64,000 nucleotides of DNA from Ariolimax columbianus (lineage: Eukaryota > Mollusca > Gastropoda > Stylommatophora > Arionidae): the NCBI GenBank assembly GCA_036924085.1, contig JAVGWX010000005.1, positions 41,299,664-41,363,663 of the forward strand, given 5' to 3'. The notes beneath the pieces are model-generated. The model made no database searches. It saw only the letters and a program-made list of their open reading frames with translations, and had not been told where the DNA came from. The position numbers were made by a program, and so were the translations under genes. Shown here one piece after another: positions 1-11,690 of this stretch; the stretch's first letter is position 1; each line of letters begins with the position of its first letter.

Positions 1-54
1 GTTGAAATGAAGCCACTAACATGACCATGGATGTTCTGAGTGTAAAATTGATAC

Positions 55-2245
55 AAGATTTGGGTTTTGGAATGTTGGGGTGATGAATGAGGCAGGCAAA
101 CTAAAGCAGATCATAGTGGAAATGTGGAAACTATAGATTACAAATCTTAGGAATAAGTAAGAGTAGATGGGCAGGAACAAGAAGGATAAAAACAGCAATA
201 TGAGAAACAGTATTCTACTCTGGATGAGCGCATGGACAACACAGTGATGACTTGGACATTATTCTAGTGAAGGGAGTGGAGAAAACATTGCTCGAATGGA
301 AAACAGACAAAAAACAGCCAGACTATGAGGAAAATTTACCAACATCACTAATACAATTCTATGCATTAGCAAATGACAGTGTTGGAGAGATACAAGATGA
401 ATTCTATCAGCAGCTGCAGAAAGAAAGGGAAACAATACCCAGACACGATCTCATAGTAATAAGAAACCTCAATGGGAAGGACAATGCAAGCAGTGAAAGA
501 GTAATGAGTAGAGAGGACAGTGGAATGGCAAATGTGAAGGATGAACAACTAATAAACTTCCGCAAACTAATGTGTAGGTCAGAGCTAATTGCCCAAGGGT
601 AACAAACAAGAAATGTTATCAAACTGAAAAGCAGTTTGAATAAAATACTAACTGACAATGTGAACCATAAATAACCACAATATTAACAATAGACAGAGAA
701 AATGGAAAATCATGCTAGGGATTCTGTGAACCAAATTTACATTATTGGATGATGCCAGAATAAAAAACTTTAGAGAAAATTAATCGAAAGGAAGAAAATG
801 AAAGCTAAGTCTACAAGCTAAAAGATAGGCACATCAACTAGTATAGGCAGCTAAACAAGAAAATATGGTGTCAATAAAAGGAAATTATCAGATGACCTTG
901 CAAGCCAGGCTTAAGTGGCAGCACTAAGGAATGAACAAAGGACAGTACACAAAATAACAAAAACCATATATGGAAAAAGAGGTGTAAATAGCTTTAGACC
1001 AGTGAAAAATAAACATGCAAAACATGGACAAGAAGCAAAATAAGCAGAACATTTAAGAGACGGATTGTCAAATTTACATTTTAGAAGCAATTACACCTGA
1101 TGGTAAAACAGACAAAGACATCAAAAGCAGAAGGAACAAAGCCAGAATAATCTTTTGCAAGTTCAAATAATGTTTGGAGGTCTTCACAGTATATCACAAA
1201 CACCAAACTAGAATATCCAAGAGGTGCATAATTTTTATACGGTGCAGAGTGTTGGAGAGAAAAAGAAAAGTCAAAATTGTCATCTTTCCATAGAACATGT
1301 CTAAGAAGGATTCATATAATTTTTTGGCCGAATACCATCACGTCCGGAGCAATGAAGAAGACATGCACACCATCAAAACGGGTCAATTTTTGTGTGTGGC
1401 AGTATGAAAGTAACTTTAATTGGTTCTATAACTATGTTTTAGGATATACTCATATTTTATATATTTTTTCCATTCACCTTTTTTCCCAGAGGACGTGTGC
1501 ATTGTACTGTGTTTTGCACTTATAGCCCGGTGAATCAACTTCAGCACACATTTTGTCAATTTAATTTACTTCCTACAGGGATATGACTGCAACAACTATA
1601 GAGGAATCATATTGCTATTAGTACCTAGCAAAATATTCAATAGAATTATCTTAGGCTAAAAGAGGAAGTGGACAAGAAGGATTTCGTCATGATAGATCAT
1701 GTACAGATCATATAACCACCTTGACTCATAGTGGAACAAACTACTGAGTGGAGTTCATCCCTATACGCAAATTGGATGTTTGGCAGTATATACCGAAATA
1801 TATTATAGCTACCACTGACGCATTATGGAATGCCAGAGAAGTTAATATCACTCCTACAAAACATGTACGAAAACGCCCTTTGTAGGTTGGTACATGAAGG
1901 AACACTGACTGACAGTTTCGAAGTACAAACTGGAGTGAGGCATGGATGTCTAGTGTCACCAATGTTGTTGTTGATGGGGATAGACTGAATTATGAAGATA
2001 TTATAGAAGAGAACCGTTATACATTGCTCATTGTTGTGACAGTTAGAAGATCTGGACTATGCAGACGACTTTATATCATTTAGCAGATAAAAAAAAAAAT
2101 TAGGTGAGGAAGCATTCAGTTAAACTAGGACTACATATTAAAATGAAGAAGATCAACACCTTAAGCAAAGATCCAGTCATGCTTGGAGGTGAGACACTGG
2201 AAGAGGTGGCCACCTTTACATATTCGGACAGCACAATTGATACTT
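55..2245 (+). mobile_element. RTE-like LINE 'S', 5' segment (APE endonuclease to RT palm), degenerate
   Basis: A decayed non-LTR retrotransposon reads on the + strand. Near 57-105 the frame gives FGFWNVGVMNEAGKLKQ, the start of an APE-type endonuclease. At 252-600 an intact 116-codon stretch contains DEFYQQLQKERETIPRHDL, matching the endonuclease middle of RTE-like elements. RT signatures follow: a DCNNYRGI-like block near 1585, a GVRHGCLVSP-like block near 1935, LDYADDF near 2055 (the catalytic YADD), then ATFTYSDSTID at about 2210-2240. Stops and frameshifts are frequent, so no protein can be made. The reading continues exactly at 3839 beyond CR1 copy A. RTE assignment is by family resemblance. 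Confidence 0.75.
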
Positions 2246-3838
2246 AACTTAACGTCTTTATATATGTTTAGAAGACTCTGCAGGGTCTGTATACAATCAG
2301 TTTAATTTACATTACCTTGCTCTAAAAGCTATGCATCCAATCTATTCTTAAATACATTATTGGTCTCTGCCGCCGCTACTTCCTGTGGCAATGCATTCCA
2401 TGCATTCACCACTCTCTGACTAAACAAATATTTCCTAATATCTAATCTGGACCTCTCATTAGTTAATTTGAAGCTATGTCCTCTTGTTCTCATAAGTGGT
2501 TGTATTTTGAAAAAATTGTTATGGTCTAATTTTTCCGTTCCTTTGATTATCTTATAAACCTGTATTAAGTCACCTCGAATTCTTCTCTTTTCTAGACACT
2601 ATTCCGATTTTTCTGAGTCTTTCCTCATAAATGTAATTCTGGAATCCCACTATCAGCTTTGTCGTTCTTTTTTGTATTCTTTCCAGCATGTTTATATCCC
2701 CTCTATGATAAGGACTCCACACATGTACACAGTACTCCAATCTATGTCTAACTAATGTTTTATACAGTTTGACTATCACTTCCTTGTTCCTATGTTTAAT
2801 ATTTGTTTTTATCATACCTAACATTGCATTTGCCTTTTTCACTGCTACCTCTACTTGCTCACTCGCCGTTCCTGTGTGATTTATTATAACCACTAGGTCC
2901 TTTTCCTTTTCTATCTTTATAATATTGTTCTCGCCCATCCTGTGATTATGTTCCGTATTGGATCTACCCATGTAGATGTCTGTACATTCATCTAATTAAA
3001 CTCCATTTGCCAGCTTACAGACCGTTCTAGAATTTTATCTAAATCCGACCTTGATATATTCACTTCTGCTTTTTAATGAGATACTACTGCATAGTTTTGT
3101 GTAATCAGCGAATTTTGCAACTATGGATCCCAGCTCAATGTCCAATTATTTATGTATATCAAGAACAAAATTGGTCCCTTAACAGCCCTGTGGCACTCTA
3201 CTTTTTACTTCACACCACTCAGAGTACTGCTTATTTATGCCCACTCTCTGCCTTCTTTCCGTTAACCAATTTTCAATCCATTTGGCAACTTCCCCACCTA
3301 TTCCATGTGATTTTAACTTTTGAAATAATCTTTGATGAGGTACTCTATCAAAAGCTTTTGCAGAATGTAGATAAATAACATCCACTGGCTCCCCTTCATC
3401 TATCATTTTAGTAACCTCCTCCATGAATTCTAATAGATTTGTTAAGTACAGTCTCCCTCTAGTAAATCCATGCTAACTATTTCTGATTAGATTAAACTTG
3501 TCTAAATGCATTACAATGTTTTCTCTGATTATTGACTCTAACAATTTACAGACTATACTCGTTACACTGACGGTCTATAATTTGCTGGATCTGATTTTTT
3601 GCTGTTTTTTAATAAGGAGATCACTCCTGTATCTTTCCAATCCCGTGGAACAAGTACTCTTTTGTGTAGACTGTGCCAAAGTACTGATTGAGTAGATTAG
3701 CTGTCTCCCTATTTTCATTTATTATTTTTTCCTCTGCTGTCTATGTTTATTTCTAACATAAGAAAAGAAGCTTGATCCTCTGAGCAATTTTTTTTTCTAG
3801 GTCTATTTTTGCTGTTTTATTCACTTTCTGTGCTATAT
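2246..3838 (-). mobile_element. CR1-like LINE copy A, 5'-truncated, inserted in LINE 'S'
   Basis: On the minus strand this carries the RT and C-terminal part of a CR1-like ORF2: an AKAFDRVPHQRLF block (about 3340), RVPQGC (about 3183) and a downstream domain with LVRHRLEYCVHVWSPYHRGD (about 2720). The 3' end is a short (CTTAA)n-type tail at 2246, identical in style to copies B and C. The catalytic block reads YLHSAKAFD where copy C has YLDFAKAFD, so it is dead as well as truncated. ATACTT lies on both sides (2240-2245 and 3839-3844). Removing the insert and one ATACTT rejoins the host LINE in frame. Confidence 0.88.
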
Positions 3839-4215
3839 ATACTTCAGGGTAGACAGAGGCAGATAGAAAAACTAGAATTGGAAAGGGAAGGACAACTTTC
3901 CTGCTACTTAATAATATATTGAATCCAGGAAAATAAAGACGAATACCAAATTTAGTTTGTTTAATTCTACCGTCCAGTCAGTACTTCTGTATGGAGCTGA
4001 AACTTGGAAAACAACAAAGGCAATACAAAAAAACTCCAGTCATTCTCCAATAAATGCCTGTGGAGGATAATGGGTATAGGCTGGCAAGACATGGTGAGGA
4101 ATGAAGACCTATGGGAAAGAAGCGAACAACAGCCGGTGGAGCAACAGATCAAACTTAGGTATTGGGACTGGATAGGACACATGCTACATAATCACCATCA
4201 ACCGCAAACAAAAAT
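3839..4215 (+). mobile_element. RTE-like LINE 'S', 3' segment (post-RT domain)
   Basis: This continues the element interrupted at 2245. It encodes TEADRKTRIGKGRTTFLLLN directly after the junction, then VLLYGAETWKTTKAIQKKLQ and WRIMGIGWQD, ending near YWDWIGHM. These are the characteristic C-terminal blocks of RTE-like ORFs (LLYGAETW, then W-x-W-I-G-H). There is one frameshift near 3930. The element appears truncated soon after 4200; a remnant resembling another RTE piece (KIFNSNMKKN, near 4340) follows. Confidence 0.8.
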
Positions 4216-4679
4216 AAAAAATATCACATATCTATTATTTTATAAATAAAAAACCAAAAACAGGACACAGCAATCAAGAGTGACCTTTGTCTTTTCTACA
4301 TGAAAACCAATTGGAGCTCTCACATAGTAAAGCTAAAGATCTTCAACTCCAACATGAAGAAAAACAAAGGATATTTATATTAATTTGTAATAACAAAAAT
4401 GCTTTCTAGAAAAAGTTTTATGGATAATCCCTAAGCATTATCATGTGCCATGCAGAATAGCATTTGTGATCAAGGATTTACCCAAGTTGCTATCACAGGT
4501 GTTGTCTATCAGTATTGTCATTGTCTGTCATCCATGCCTTGATGTTAAACGATCTCGCATTTTTCTCTATTTGTCTGTTGTAACAGTGGACTCCATGCCA
4601 CCCACACACACAAAAAAAAGGCAGTTACGTTCTGATCCATGTTATGTTGCCTTTGTGCATAAACATCCCTGCATGTGCC

Positions 4680-4935
4680 GAATACATATCTAGACAGAAG
4701 GTGAGCTGGTTTGGTCATCTTATAAGAAAGTCCTCCGATTAGCTTCCCATGTTCTTACAATGCCCAACAGTCTGGCTTCAGAAGGCGACTGAGGGGAAAG
4801 GGGATAGACAGCATAAAGATGATTTTCCAGTGATTCGGACTGATGACACCAGATGCATCTGGTCCAGAAAAGGCAACTTAGGCTTCCCTCAATGCCCATC
4901 AGGGTGCACGTAGACCATTAACTAACTAGCTATTT
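4680..4935 (+). mobile_element. RTE-like LINE 3' fragment
   Basis: The plus strand reads VSWFGHLIRKSSD and then degenerates into a region resembling the basic tail that ends RTE-like proteins. Only the WFGH block is distinctive. It lies in the intron upstream of the first visible SF3B4 exon. Confidence 0.45.
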
Positions 4936-5303
4936 ATATAACATTTTTATACATGTTCTTTATTGTTCTCAAGTTCTTTCTGTCAATAGGCAAGCTTTCT
5001 AAGATTTGGATCACCATTTCAAATTCTTGAATGTAGACTGGGAGCATATGTAAATCTGTTTTCACTTCTTTGGCTATCTCCATTAACATTCTTACAATAT
5101 TTATGGCTTTGTTTTTGCCTCAACAAACTCACACTGTTTATCTTCAGCTTTGGACTTGATTCTATTTCATATGATGATTCTTGATGTAAATATTTCACAT
5201 CCTTAAGACTTATATATCTTTTATTTTACTCATATCTTTGTATTTAATTGTATGAAATTTGTTTTGAAAATCTGACATATTATCATTGTGTTAAATCCAA
5301 CAG
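4936..5303. other. Intron sequence, no recognised feature
   Basis: A+T-rich intron DNA ending in the CAG acceptor of the RRM2 exon. Nothing else is recognised. Confidence 0.6.
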
Positions 5304-5484
5304 ATTATGAGAGACAGGGAATCTGGTAATTCAAAAGGCTATGCGTTTATAAACTTTGCCAGCTTTGAGGCATCTGATGCTGCAATAGAAGCAATGAATG
5401 ACCAGTACTTGTGTAACAGAGCAATTACCATCTCTTATGCTTTTAAAAAAGATGCTAAAGGAGAGAGGTGTGGGTCGGCTGCAG
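5304..5484 (+). CDS. SF3B4: SF3B4 exon: second half of RRM2
   Basis: This internal exon encodes about 60 residues of splicing factor 3b subunit 4, a nuclear component of the U2 snRNP SF3b complex that helps anchor U2 at the branch site. It begins in phase 0 after a CAG acceptor with I-M-R-D, carries the RRM RNP1 octamer KGYAFINF at exon residues 11-18, and continues through ISYAFKKD and KGER to GSAA. This closely matches the known metazoan protein. The exon ends with a single base of the next codon before GTGAGA at 5485, so the downstream intron is phase 1 (8,904 bp). RRM1 and the first half of RRM2 are not visible upstream in the window, so the preceding intron is longer than 5.3 kb or those exons were missed. 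No frame damage is seen. Confidence 0.95.
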
Positions 5485-5829
5485 GTGAGACAAATATTTC
5501 ATTTTAGATATGCTATATTAGGAATCTGTTGACAACCATTCTCACCAAATAATAATAGAAAAGAACTAAATATTTAAGTTAATATTTGCTAAACAAGCTT
5601 AACACTTGTTTTACTATTGTTATCAATTAAGATTATTAGAATATAAATTTTGTCATTTCTGATTTTTGAAATGGTTATTAAAAATAGCAGAGAATTATGT
5701 TTGCAATATTACATATTACCTATACTTTCTTATAATTATGTTGCTTGAAACAAATTATACACATTCTATTAACGCCAATTAATTTGATATGCTGAAATAT
5801 ATCAAGGAATCTGACGTGTACTGTACTAT

Positions 5830-6580
5830 ATAGTTGATGCAGCAAAGATGCCGTAACTGGCTGCAGGTCTACATTGCTTTGCTGTTTTAGTTCATTATGG
5901 ATGCCACAGACTACGGATTTGCCTGGAATTCACACTAGCCGACGACTTACACTTGTGTTTATGGAAACGTGTTGTTGGATTCCATTTGGACTGGTTAATT
6001 CATTTGTTGTTTTTTTTTTGGTGTGTTTTCCTCCGATCGATTATCCAGGTTGTACATCGGCTATATGAATAGCACTACGCTTTAACCAGTGTCGTAACTC
6101 ACGGTCTAGTTCACACATCTGAACTTCACGAGATTGTCACCCTAGTTGCAAACAGTGTCTATTTTGGTGTGTGAAATTTAGACACAACTATAATGGACTA
6201 GAATTCAGCTCTGCGGAAGACGGATGTGTCGGACCGAAAGGTGCAAATATCGCAGTCAAACTGTAAACTAGCGACACAACGCAAATCCGTTCTCCGGACT
6301 ACATCCTGCTACTTGCAAAGCCCTGTTCAGGGCTTGGTAGCGGGAGGTTGAGAATGAACGCAGAAGAAGAAGGACTAGAATTCAGCCTGGGAGAGATGCC
6401 CAAGTCACTCACACGATGAGTGATGTCCCTACGACCTCTTGAGATTATGGAAATGACACGACATTAGATATCATCCCTCTTCTGCTGCCTTGCGGGATAC
6501 CTGTTTACAAGTAAAGGCTTCGGCAGTAAACCCTGAAGAAAAATCTGATTCCTGTACTTTGTTTGCTTTGAAAAGACTTC
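5830..6580 (+). mobile_element. LINE 5'-UTR-like repeat 'T', copy 1, with nested short insert
   Basis: This stretch is homologous to the reverse complement of 47700-48060. Shared landmarks are GTTTTAG-x-TCATTATGGATG near 5885, CCATTTGGA near 5978, CTGAACTTCA-x-GAGAT near 6120 and the ATAATGGA-to-GGAGAGAT segment that spans 6192-6400. In copy 2 the repeat leads into an endonuclease start, so it is probably the 5' UTR of a LINE. It is split by a 162-bp insert at 6210-6371. It is followed directly by an unrelated RNase H fragment, so the copy is truncated. Confidence 0.55.
6210..6371 (+). mobile_element. 162-bp short retroposon with (GAA)n tail
   Basis: The insert is flanked by perfect 15-bp direct repeats GGACTAGAATTCAGC (6195-6209 and 6372-6386). 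It ends in AACGCAGAAGAAGAAG, a tail resembling that of the RNase-H LINE whose 3' end is at 26650. It contains a hairpin AAGCCCTG-TT-CAGGGCTT near 6318. It is either a SINE using that LINE's machinery or a severely 5'-truncated LINE. I did not recognise tRNA promoter boxes. Confidence 0.6.
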
Positions 6581-6589
6581 ATCACCATT

Positions 6590-7420
6590 TCTAACAGGCA
6601 CCAGTCCAGTGAGCACAAGACCTCTGGATCAAAGTATACACAGATGGGTCAGCACATGATGCAGTAAAGAATGGAGTGGGAGTGTACATAGAATACCCAA
6701 ATAACATTAGAGATACAGTCAGAGTACCAACTGAAGAATTCTGTCATGCATATGATGCAGAAATCTAGACAATCAAGGTGTCAACTGAGAAACTGTTCAA
6801 CACCAATGTCGGTCCACAACCTGTAGTATTCCTGACAGATGCACAATCAGCACTCCAAGCACTGAAATCCGAGAAACTGCCATATCTAGAGGCTCTACTG
6901 TCTGAACTGAGCAACCAGCACAAGATTGTCATACAGTGGATACATTCTCATTATGGAGTACCAGGAAACAAAAAAGCAGGCCGAGTGGCAAAGGAGAGTG
7001 CTGCGGACGAGCATCCGAATGGGCCAGGTACATACCAACAGAAGATAAGGATGATCAAATCAATCAGAAAGCCATCGGCGATAACACCAGATGATTACCA
7101 TAAGAAGAACAAATTGTTGTGTTGCGCCTTAGAATAGGACACAACTGACTCTGCAGCCACTCTGTACACAAAAATGAAGATTGACAGCTCAGCCATGTGT
7201 ACATGCGGACAGGCACCCCAGACTGCAGAGCACATACTACAGAACTGCCCCGAATATGATATACAGAGAAAATCTCACTGGCCTATAGAAACAACACTGG
7301 AAGAGAAACTTTATGGACCTGTATGTGAACTACAAAAGACTGAAGTTTATACAAGAGACAACATTGCAGATATAGATAATATTTTCACGCGAACGAAAGA
7401 AGAAGATATAAAATAAGGAC
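6590..7420 (+). mobile_element. LINE C-terminus: RNase H domain and zinc-knuckle-like tail
   Basis: The plus strand reads IKVYTDGSAHDAVKNG (RNase H first Asp), AYDAEI (Glu), VVFLTDAQSALQALKS (second Asp) and IQWIHSHYGVPGNKKAGR (third block), followed by MCTCGQAPQTAEHILQNCPEY, a C-x-C...H-x4-C motif found at the end of many RNase-H LINE proteins. Single stops interrupt the frame near 6768 and 7135. This is the 3' part of an I/Jockey-group LINE; no RT lies upstream, so it is 5'-truncated. Confidence 0.82.
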
Positions 7421-7424
7421 AATA

Positions 7425-8500
7425 ATCGAGAGCGCCATTGAGATGAGATCCAATAAATATCTGTGCATCATAGATTATATCAAAGAGTTCGACATAGTGA
7501 ATCACAAGGAAATACCCAAATATTGAAACAACTGCATGTCGATGACACGGATATGAAAATCATTCAAAACATGTACTTGGGATAGATAGACTGCAGCTTT
7601 AATAATAGACAGTTAAGATAAATAAGGGTGTGAGTCATGGATTTGTGCTGTCCCCTGACCTTTTCTTTCTGTACAGTCAGTGTATCTTGCGTGACATGAA
7701 TATCAGTTGACGGACAGAACATAAACAATCTACAATATGATGATGATATTGTATTGATAACACAGAATGAGTCAGATTTGCAAGAATTGGTCAGCTTGGT
7801 AGCTCATCAAAGTGAAAATAAAGACCTCAGTTTAAATCATAAGAAATCAGAAGTGATGTGATGGTAGTAAATAAGAAACACAACTCACCATAATGCAGTG
7901 TCAAGGTTAGTGAGAGAATTAAGAGAAGTGCACACGTTTAAATAGCTGGGCAAACACATAACATCTAATGGGAGATGCAATTATGAAATAAGCAAGAGAA
8001 TAGTCTAGGTAAAACCAGAGCATGAAGGGAATCTTGTACAATAAAACCATATTGCTGGAATTCGGAAAGAGAGTTCTTGGACGCTATGTGAAACCAGTAC
8101 TGACATACAAAAGTCAATTATGGACAATCAACAAAGAAGCACAAAGATCACTAGAAGATACGGAGATGTGGTTTTACAGAAGAATGTTAAGAATTCTATG
8201 GACTGCAAAGAAGACTAACCATGCAGTGCTTAAAGACGCACAGACATAAGGACAAGTCATTGCAAAAATCAGATCACGGCAGTTATCCTGTCATGTCATG
8301 TCATCATGAGAAAAGGTGGGTTGGAACATACTGTGGCAACGGGTAAAATAGCGGGATGGGGAGAAAAAATTACACAGCGAGAAGGAATGGCACAAGGGAT
8401 GATCAACAACAGAATTGATAAACGATAGGTGATAGGAGTGAATGGAGATCCATGATCGCCAAACCGGCAAGGCACACGATGATGCTGATGATAAAAATTG
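7425..8500 (+). mobile_element. RTE-like LINE fragment, RT to 3' end, degenerate
   Basis: The frame reads YLCIIDYIKEFDIVNHKEI (RT block A) near 7460, then LQYDDDIVLITQNESDLQEL near 7735, where the catalytic YADD has become YDDD, then a post-RT domain with LEDTEMWFYRRMLRILW near 8155 and GDRSEWRSM near 8435. The end carries a GATGATGCTGATGAT tail at about 8478-8493, typical of RTE-like 3' ends in this window. There are many stops, and it is 5'-truncated. Confidence 0.72.
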
Positions 8501-8730
8501 AGCCATCTGTGTATGTATGGATGCAGTGCCTTGGGTAGGACTAGATGGTTTCAAGTGTGCAGAGTTTTAAAATATTGGGGTTATTTGACATGTTCATGAG
8601 TGTGGCTGTTTATTTGGGGTTTTTGTGAATATTATAGTCGTAAATTCAACTATTTTTACGTTGTCTTTCACTGATGCATTTTATTCCTTCTATAAACTTT
8701 GCCTTCTCTGGATGTATAATGAAATGCTAA

Positions 8731-8764
8731 CCCCCCCCCCCCCCTTCCCCCGGGGGGGGGGGGG
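8731..8764. repeat. Poly(C)/poly(G) palindromic tract
   Basis: Fourteen C, two T and five C are followed at once by thirteen G. The C5/G5 junction is a perfect palindrome with no loop. It lies just upstream of LINE 'M'. It may be a real structure or a sequencing or assembly artefact. Confidence 0.85.
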
Positions 8765-8799
8765 CATTGGGGAAAGAAACAATCCTCAAGTTAATCAAC

Positions 8800-10298
8800 A
8801 TGACTTGGAGAAATGGACAACCACCCAAAGATTCTAAGAATGCACATATTATCTCCATTCTGAAAGGCAACAAATCGCTAGGTGAACCAAAAAGCTAGCC
8901 CCATCTCATTAACATCATATCATGCCTTGATAAATTAGCAGAAAGAATAAATGCATGTCTTTACTGGTTCCTTGAGAGCTCAGAAATCCTTTGCCATGAA
9001 CAGGCATGCTTCAGAAAGGGCATTTGCACAGAAAACCAGCTTTTCAGACTAACACACAAAATTCATGGTGGGTACTACAATAATAAACATGCACTAGCCA
9101 TCTTCTTCAGCTTACAACATGCATATGATCGAGTATGGAGAAAAGGTTTCCTGAGGAAGATGACTGGTGTGGTGATTAGCAGAAAGTTGTACAACTGGCT
9201 CAAGTACTTCCTTATTGGCCAAACAATCCAGACAAAGATAAATAAGGCAGTCTCTTCTAAAGAACTCTCAGGAATACTTACCATAGGGCTCTGCTTTGAG
9301 CTGCACTCTTTTTCTCTTCTACAACCTTGACATGATATGCCAAGCATATCAAAGCTGAAAATGCAATGTATGCTGATGGTCTGGCAATATGACAGAGCCA
9401 TGAACATGTAGAAAGTGCAGCACAAAGACTTAAATGGAGACCTGAGAAGACTGCATGAGTATTGCTAAATGTGGAAACTGAAGATAAACTGAAAAGACTG
9501 TTTACACTATCTTTATCAAGTGTCACAAAATATCAGTCTGAGATGCAACAAACAGAACTTGCCTATGTATCTTGGAGTTACTCTCGGCCGGCAGCATAGC
9601 CTCAAGAAAGATGTTAAAATTGTTAAAAAATAAAGCGTTGAGACGGCTGCAGTTATTGAATAGGCTCGCTGGGGATCACACAAGGATACTCTGAGAGTTT
9701 TTTTATCTTGGATATATGCGCTCTTCTTTAGGATACAGCAGTGCTCTCCTGTGCTCACGGACTAATGAAGAATCCCTGGGCAAAGTGCGGAACGATGTCC
9801 TGCGCATTAAATTAGTGGAACAATGAGGTCAACACCCACTGCTGCATGTGAAATTCACGTGAATGTGTAACCCTTGAGATGAGAAGAAATGTGGCCGCTA
9901 TGGGAGCTTATGAAAGGTGCAAAAGAATGACCAAAGACCACCCCAAAAGAATTGTGTAGAAAAATGGTAACAAAAACATATGCCAGTGAGATTAAAGACA
10001 GATATCGCCTTCCCGAAAATAAAAGACAAGAAACCCAGAAAGTAACATGAAATTTACCACCACATACATGTCTAAAAATGCCAGAAATTCAAACAAAACT
10101 AACAGATAATACACGTAGTTCTCATCCAGTAAGTCTGTCTTATGAAAACATCACAGAGAATGGTTGACCCAGAAGAATGGGAACATGTCTATACTGATGG
10201 GTATACTTTTAAGGCCATTAGATATGATGTGTACATTGAGTATCCAGACAGAACATCTGATGAGCTGTTTGATACCTGTAAGGAGATATGTTCAAACT
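8800..10298 (+). mobile_element. RNase-H LINE 'M', RT region and start of RNase H
   Basis: A degenerate LINE reads on the plus strand. Blocks include ILKGNKSLGEP near 8857, FRKGICTENQLFRLTHKIH near 9012, an ALAIFFSLQHAYDRVWRKGF RT block near 9090, and YADGLAI near 9370 where the expected YADD has lost an Asp. RNase H begins with HVYTDGYTFKAIRYDVYIEY near 10170 and runs to CSN at 10296. There the reading is cut by a 655-bp RTE insert and resumes at 10954. Numerous frameshifts. Confidence 0.75.
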
Positions 10299-10953
10299 CA
10301 TCATCATCTGGTTGACCAGTTCTGAGACTGGTTGTAAGGTTGTCTGAGTATGTCTCTCCATTTGGCCCTATCCTCTGCTGTTCTCTTCATTGCAGCATAA
10401 GTTCGCACTTTAATGTCCCTGCATTCCTGAGATGTAAATGTGAGTCTTTGTCACCCCGGTCCTCTCTTTCTTTGAATCTTGCTCTCTAGTATCTTCTATA
10501 GAAGACTTTCATCTCTCATATTGTGACCCAGCCAACTCAACCCACATTTTTGGTATCATATGCAATATTTGTCTTTGTGCGCATACATCAGTGAGTACAT
10601 TGTCATTGTATCTTTTTTCTGTCCTACTCACTCTTTCCATTCTACGGTAACACCACATTTCAAATGGTTCCAACTTTTTTTCATACTTCTTTGCTAAAGT
10701 CCATGTTTCAGTCCCATGCGGTGCAATTGCCCATATATGAGTGGCAATTATTCTTTTCCTCAATTCTATCCTGATATTCTTTGAGGTTAACAATTTCTTT
10801 TATTTTCTTAAGCTATTTTTTGACATTGCAATTCTTGTCTTAATTTCTGTCTCATTTCGGGCATCTTCTGTTTATGGTTTGCTCCAAATATATCAACTTC
10901 TGTACTTGTTCAATTATTTCTCCATTGACAAATATATTTATTTGTCTATGTTA
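10299..10953 (-). mobile_element. 5'-truncated RTE-like LINE inserted in LINE 'M'
   Basis: The minus strand encodes an RTE post-RT domain: GTETWTLAKKYEKKLEPFEM, WCYRRMERVSRTEKR and WVELAGSQYER. Its 3' end on the + strand begins CATCATCATCTGG, giving a GATGATG tail on the coding strand. AAACT flanks it (10294-10298 and 10954-10958). Removing the insert restores CSNYQAEITAL in the RNase H frame of the host LINE. Confidence 0.82.
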
Positions 10954-11690
10954 AAACTATCAGGCAGAAATCACAGCACTGGAAGTAGCTCTGTACTACT
11001 TAAAGACTGTATTTGATGCTTTCCCATCGAAAACTCAAAGCATCGTAATCTTTACAGACATTATCTGCCCTCCAAGCTCTGGAAGATGGTGGTCATTGTA
11101 AGCCTGAACTTACCCAAATATGCCTAGATGCCAACCAACTTATCATATCGTATAAAATTAGAATAGTTATGTAATAGATCCATGGTCACTCAAATACAAT
11201 GATAAGGCAGACAGACTGGCTAAGATAGGCAAGAGCAACAATACACATCAACAACCCTACAGACAGTCAAACAACTACTGAAGACTACAAATAAAGAGGC
11301 TTGACTGATTAGATGTGCAATGGGAAAAACCTGGAGAGAAATCTACAAACATATGGCCATCTCAAAGACATTAACCTCCTGAAAAGGAGAGATCAAAGCA
11401 CTATTTTCTGACTTCACACTCAACACATACGACTTAACAGTCACTTGAACAGAATCCATCCAGAACATACTCCAGAGTGCCGGCAGTGCAGGTACATCCC
11501 TATGAAACTATTGAGCGTCATCTTTTTGAATGTCCGGTGCTTGCTGGTATTAGGAAAGAGCTTCTTCCTCCGAGGTCACACTTTGTACGGAACTAAACAA
11601 CAGCTCACAAACACTTGCACATACCACTGCATGTCATTGGGCCAAAGGGCAAGAGCCCACAGGAAGCTGGATCAGAATCAGTAACCAAAA
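10954..11690 (+). mobile_element. RNase-H LINE 'M', remainder of RNase H and tail
   Basis: This resumes the host LINE with QAEITALEVALYYLKTVFDA, then SIVIFTD (RNase H second Asp) near 11045. A final zinc-knuckle-like region reads NRIHPEHTPECRQCRYIP and ERHLFECPVL near 11445-11545 (C-x2-C...H-x3-C). Stops and frameshifts are present throughout. The 3' end near 11690 is not sharply defined. Confidence 0.72.

Noticed and set aside
1..5303. Search for SF3B4 RRM1 and the first half of RRM2
   Set aside because: No plus-strand reading with the expected NIFIGNL or YVGGL blocks was found, so those exons are probably outside the window.
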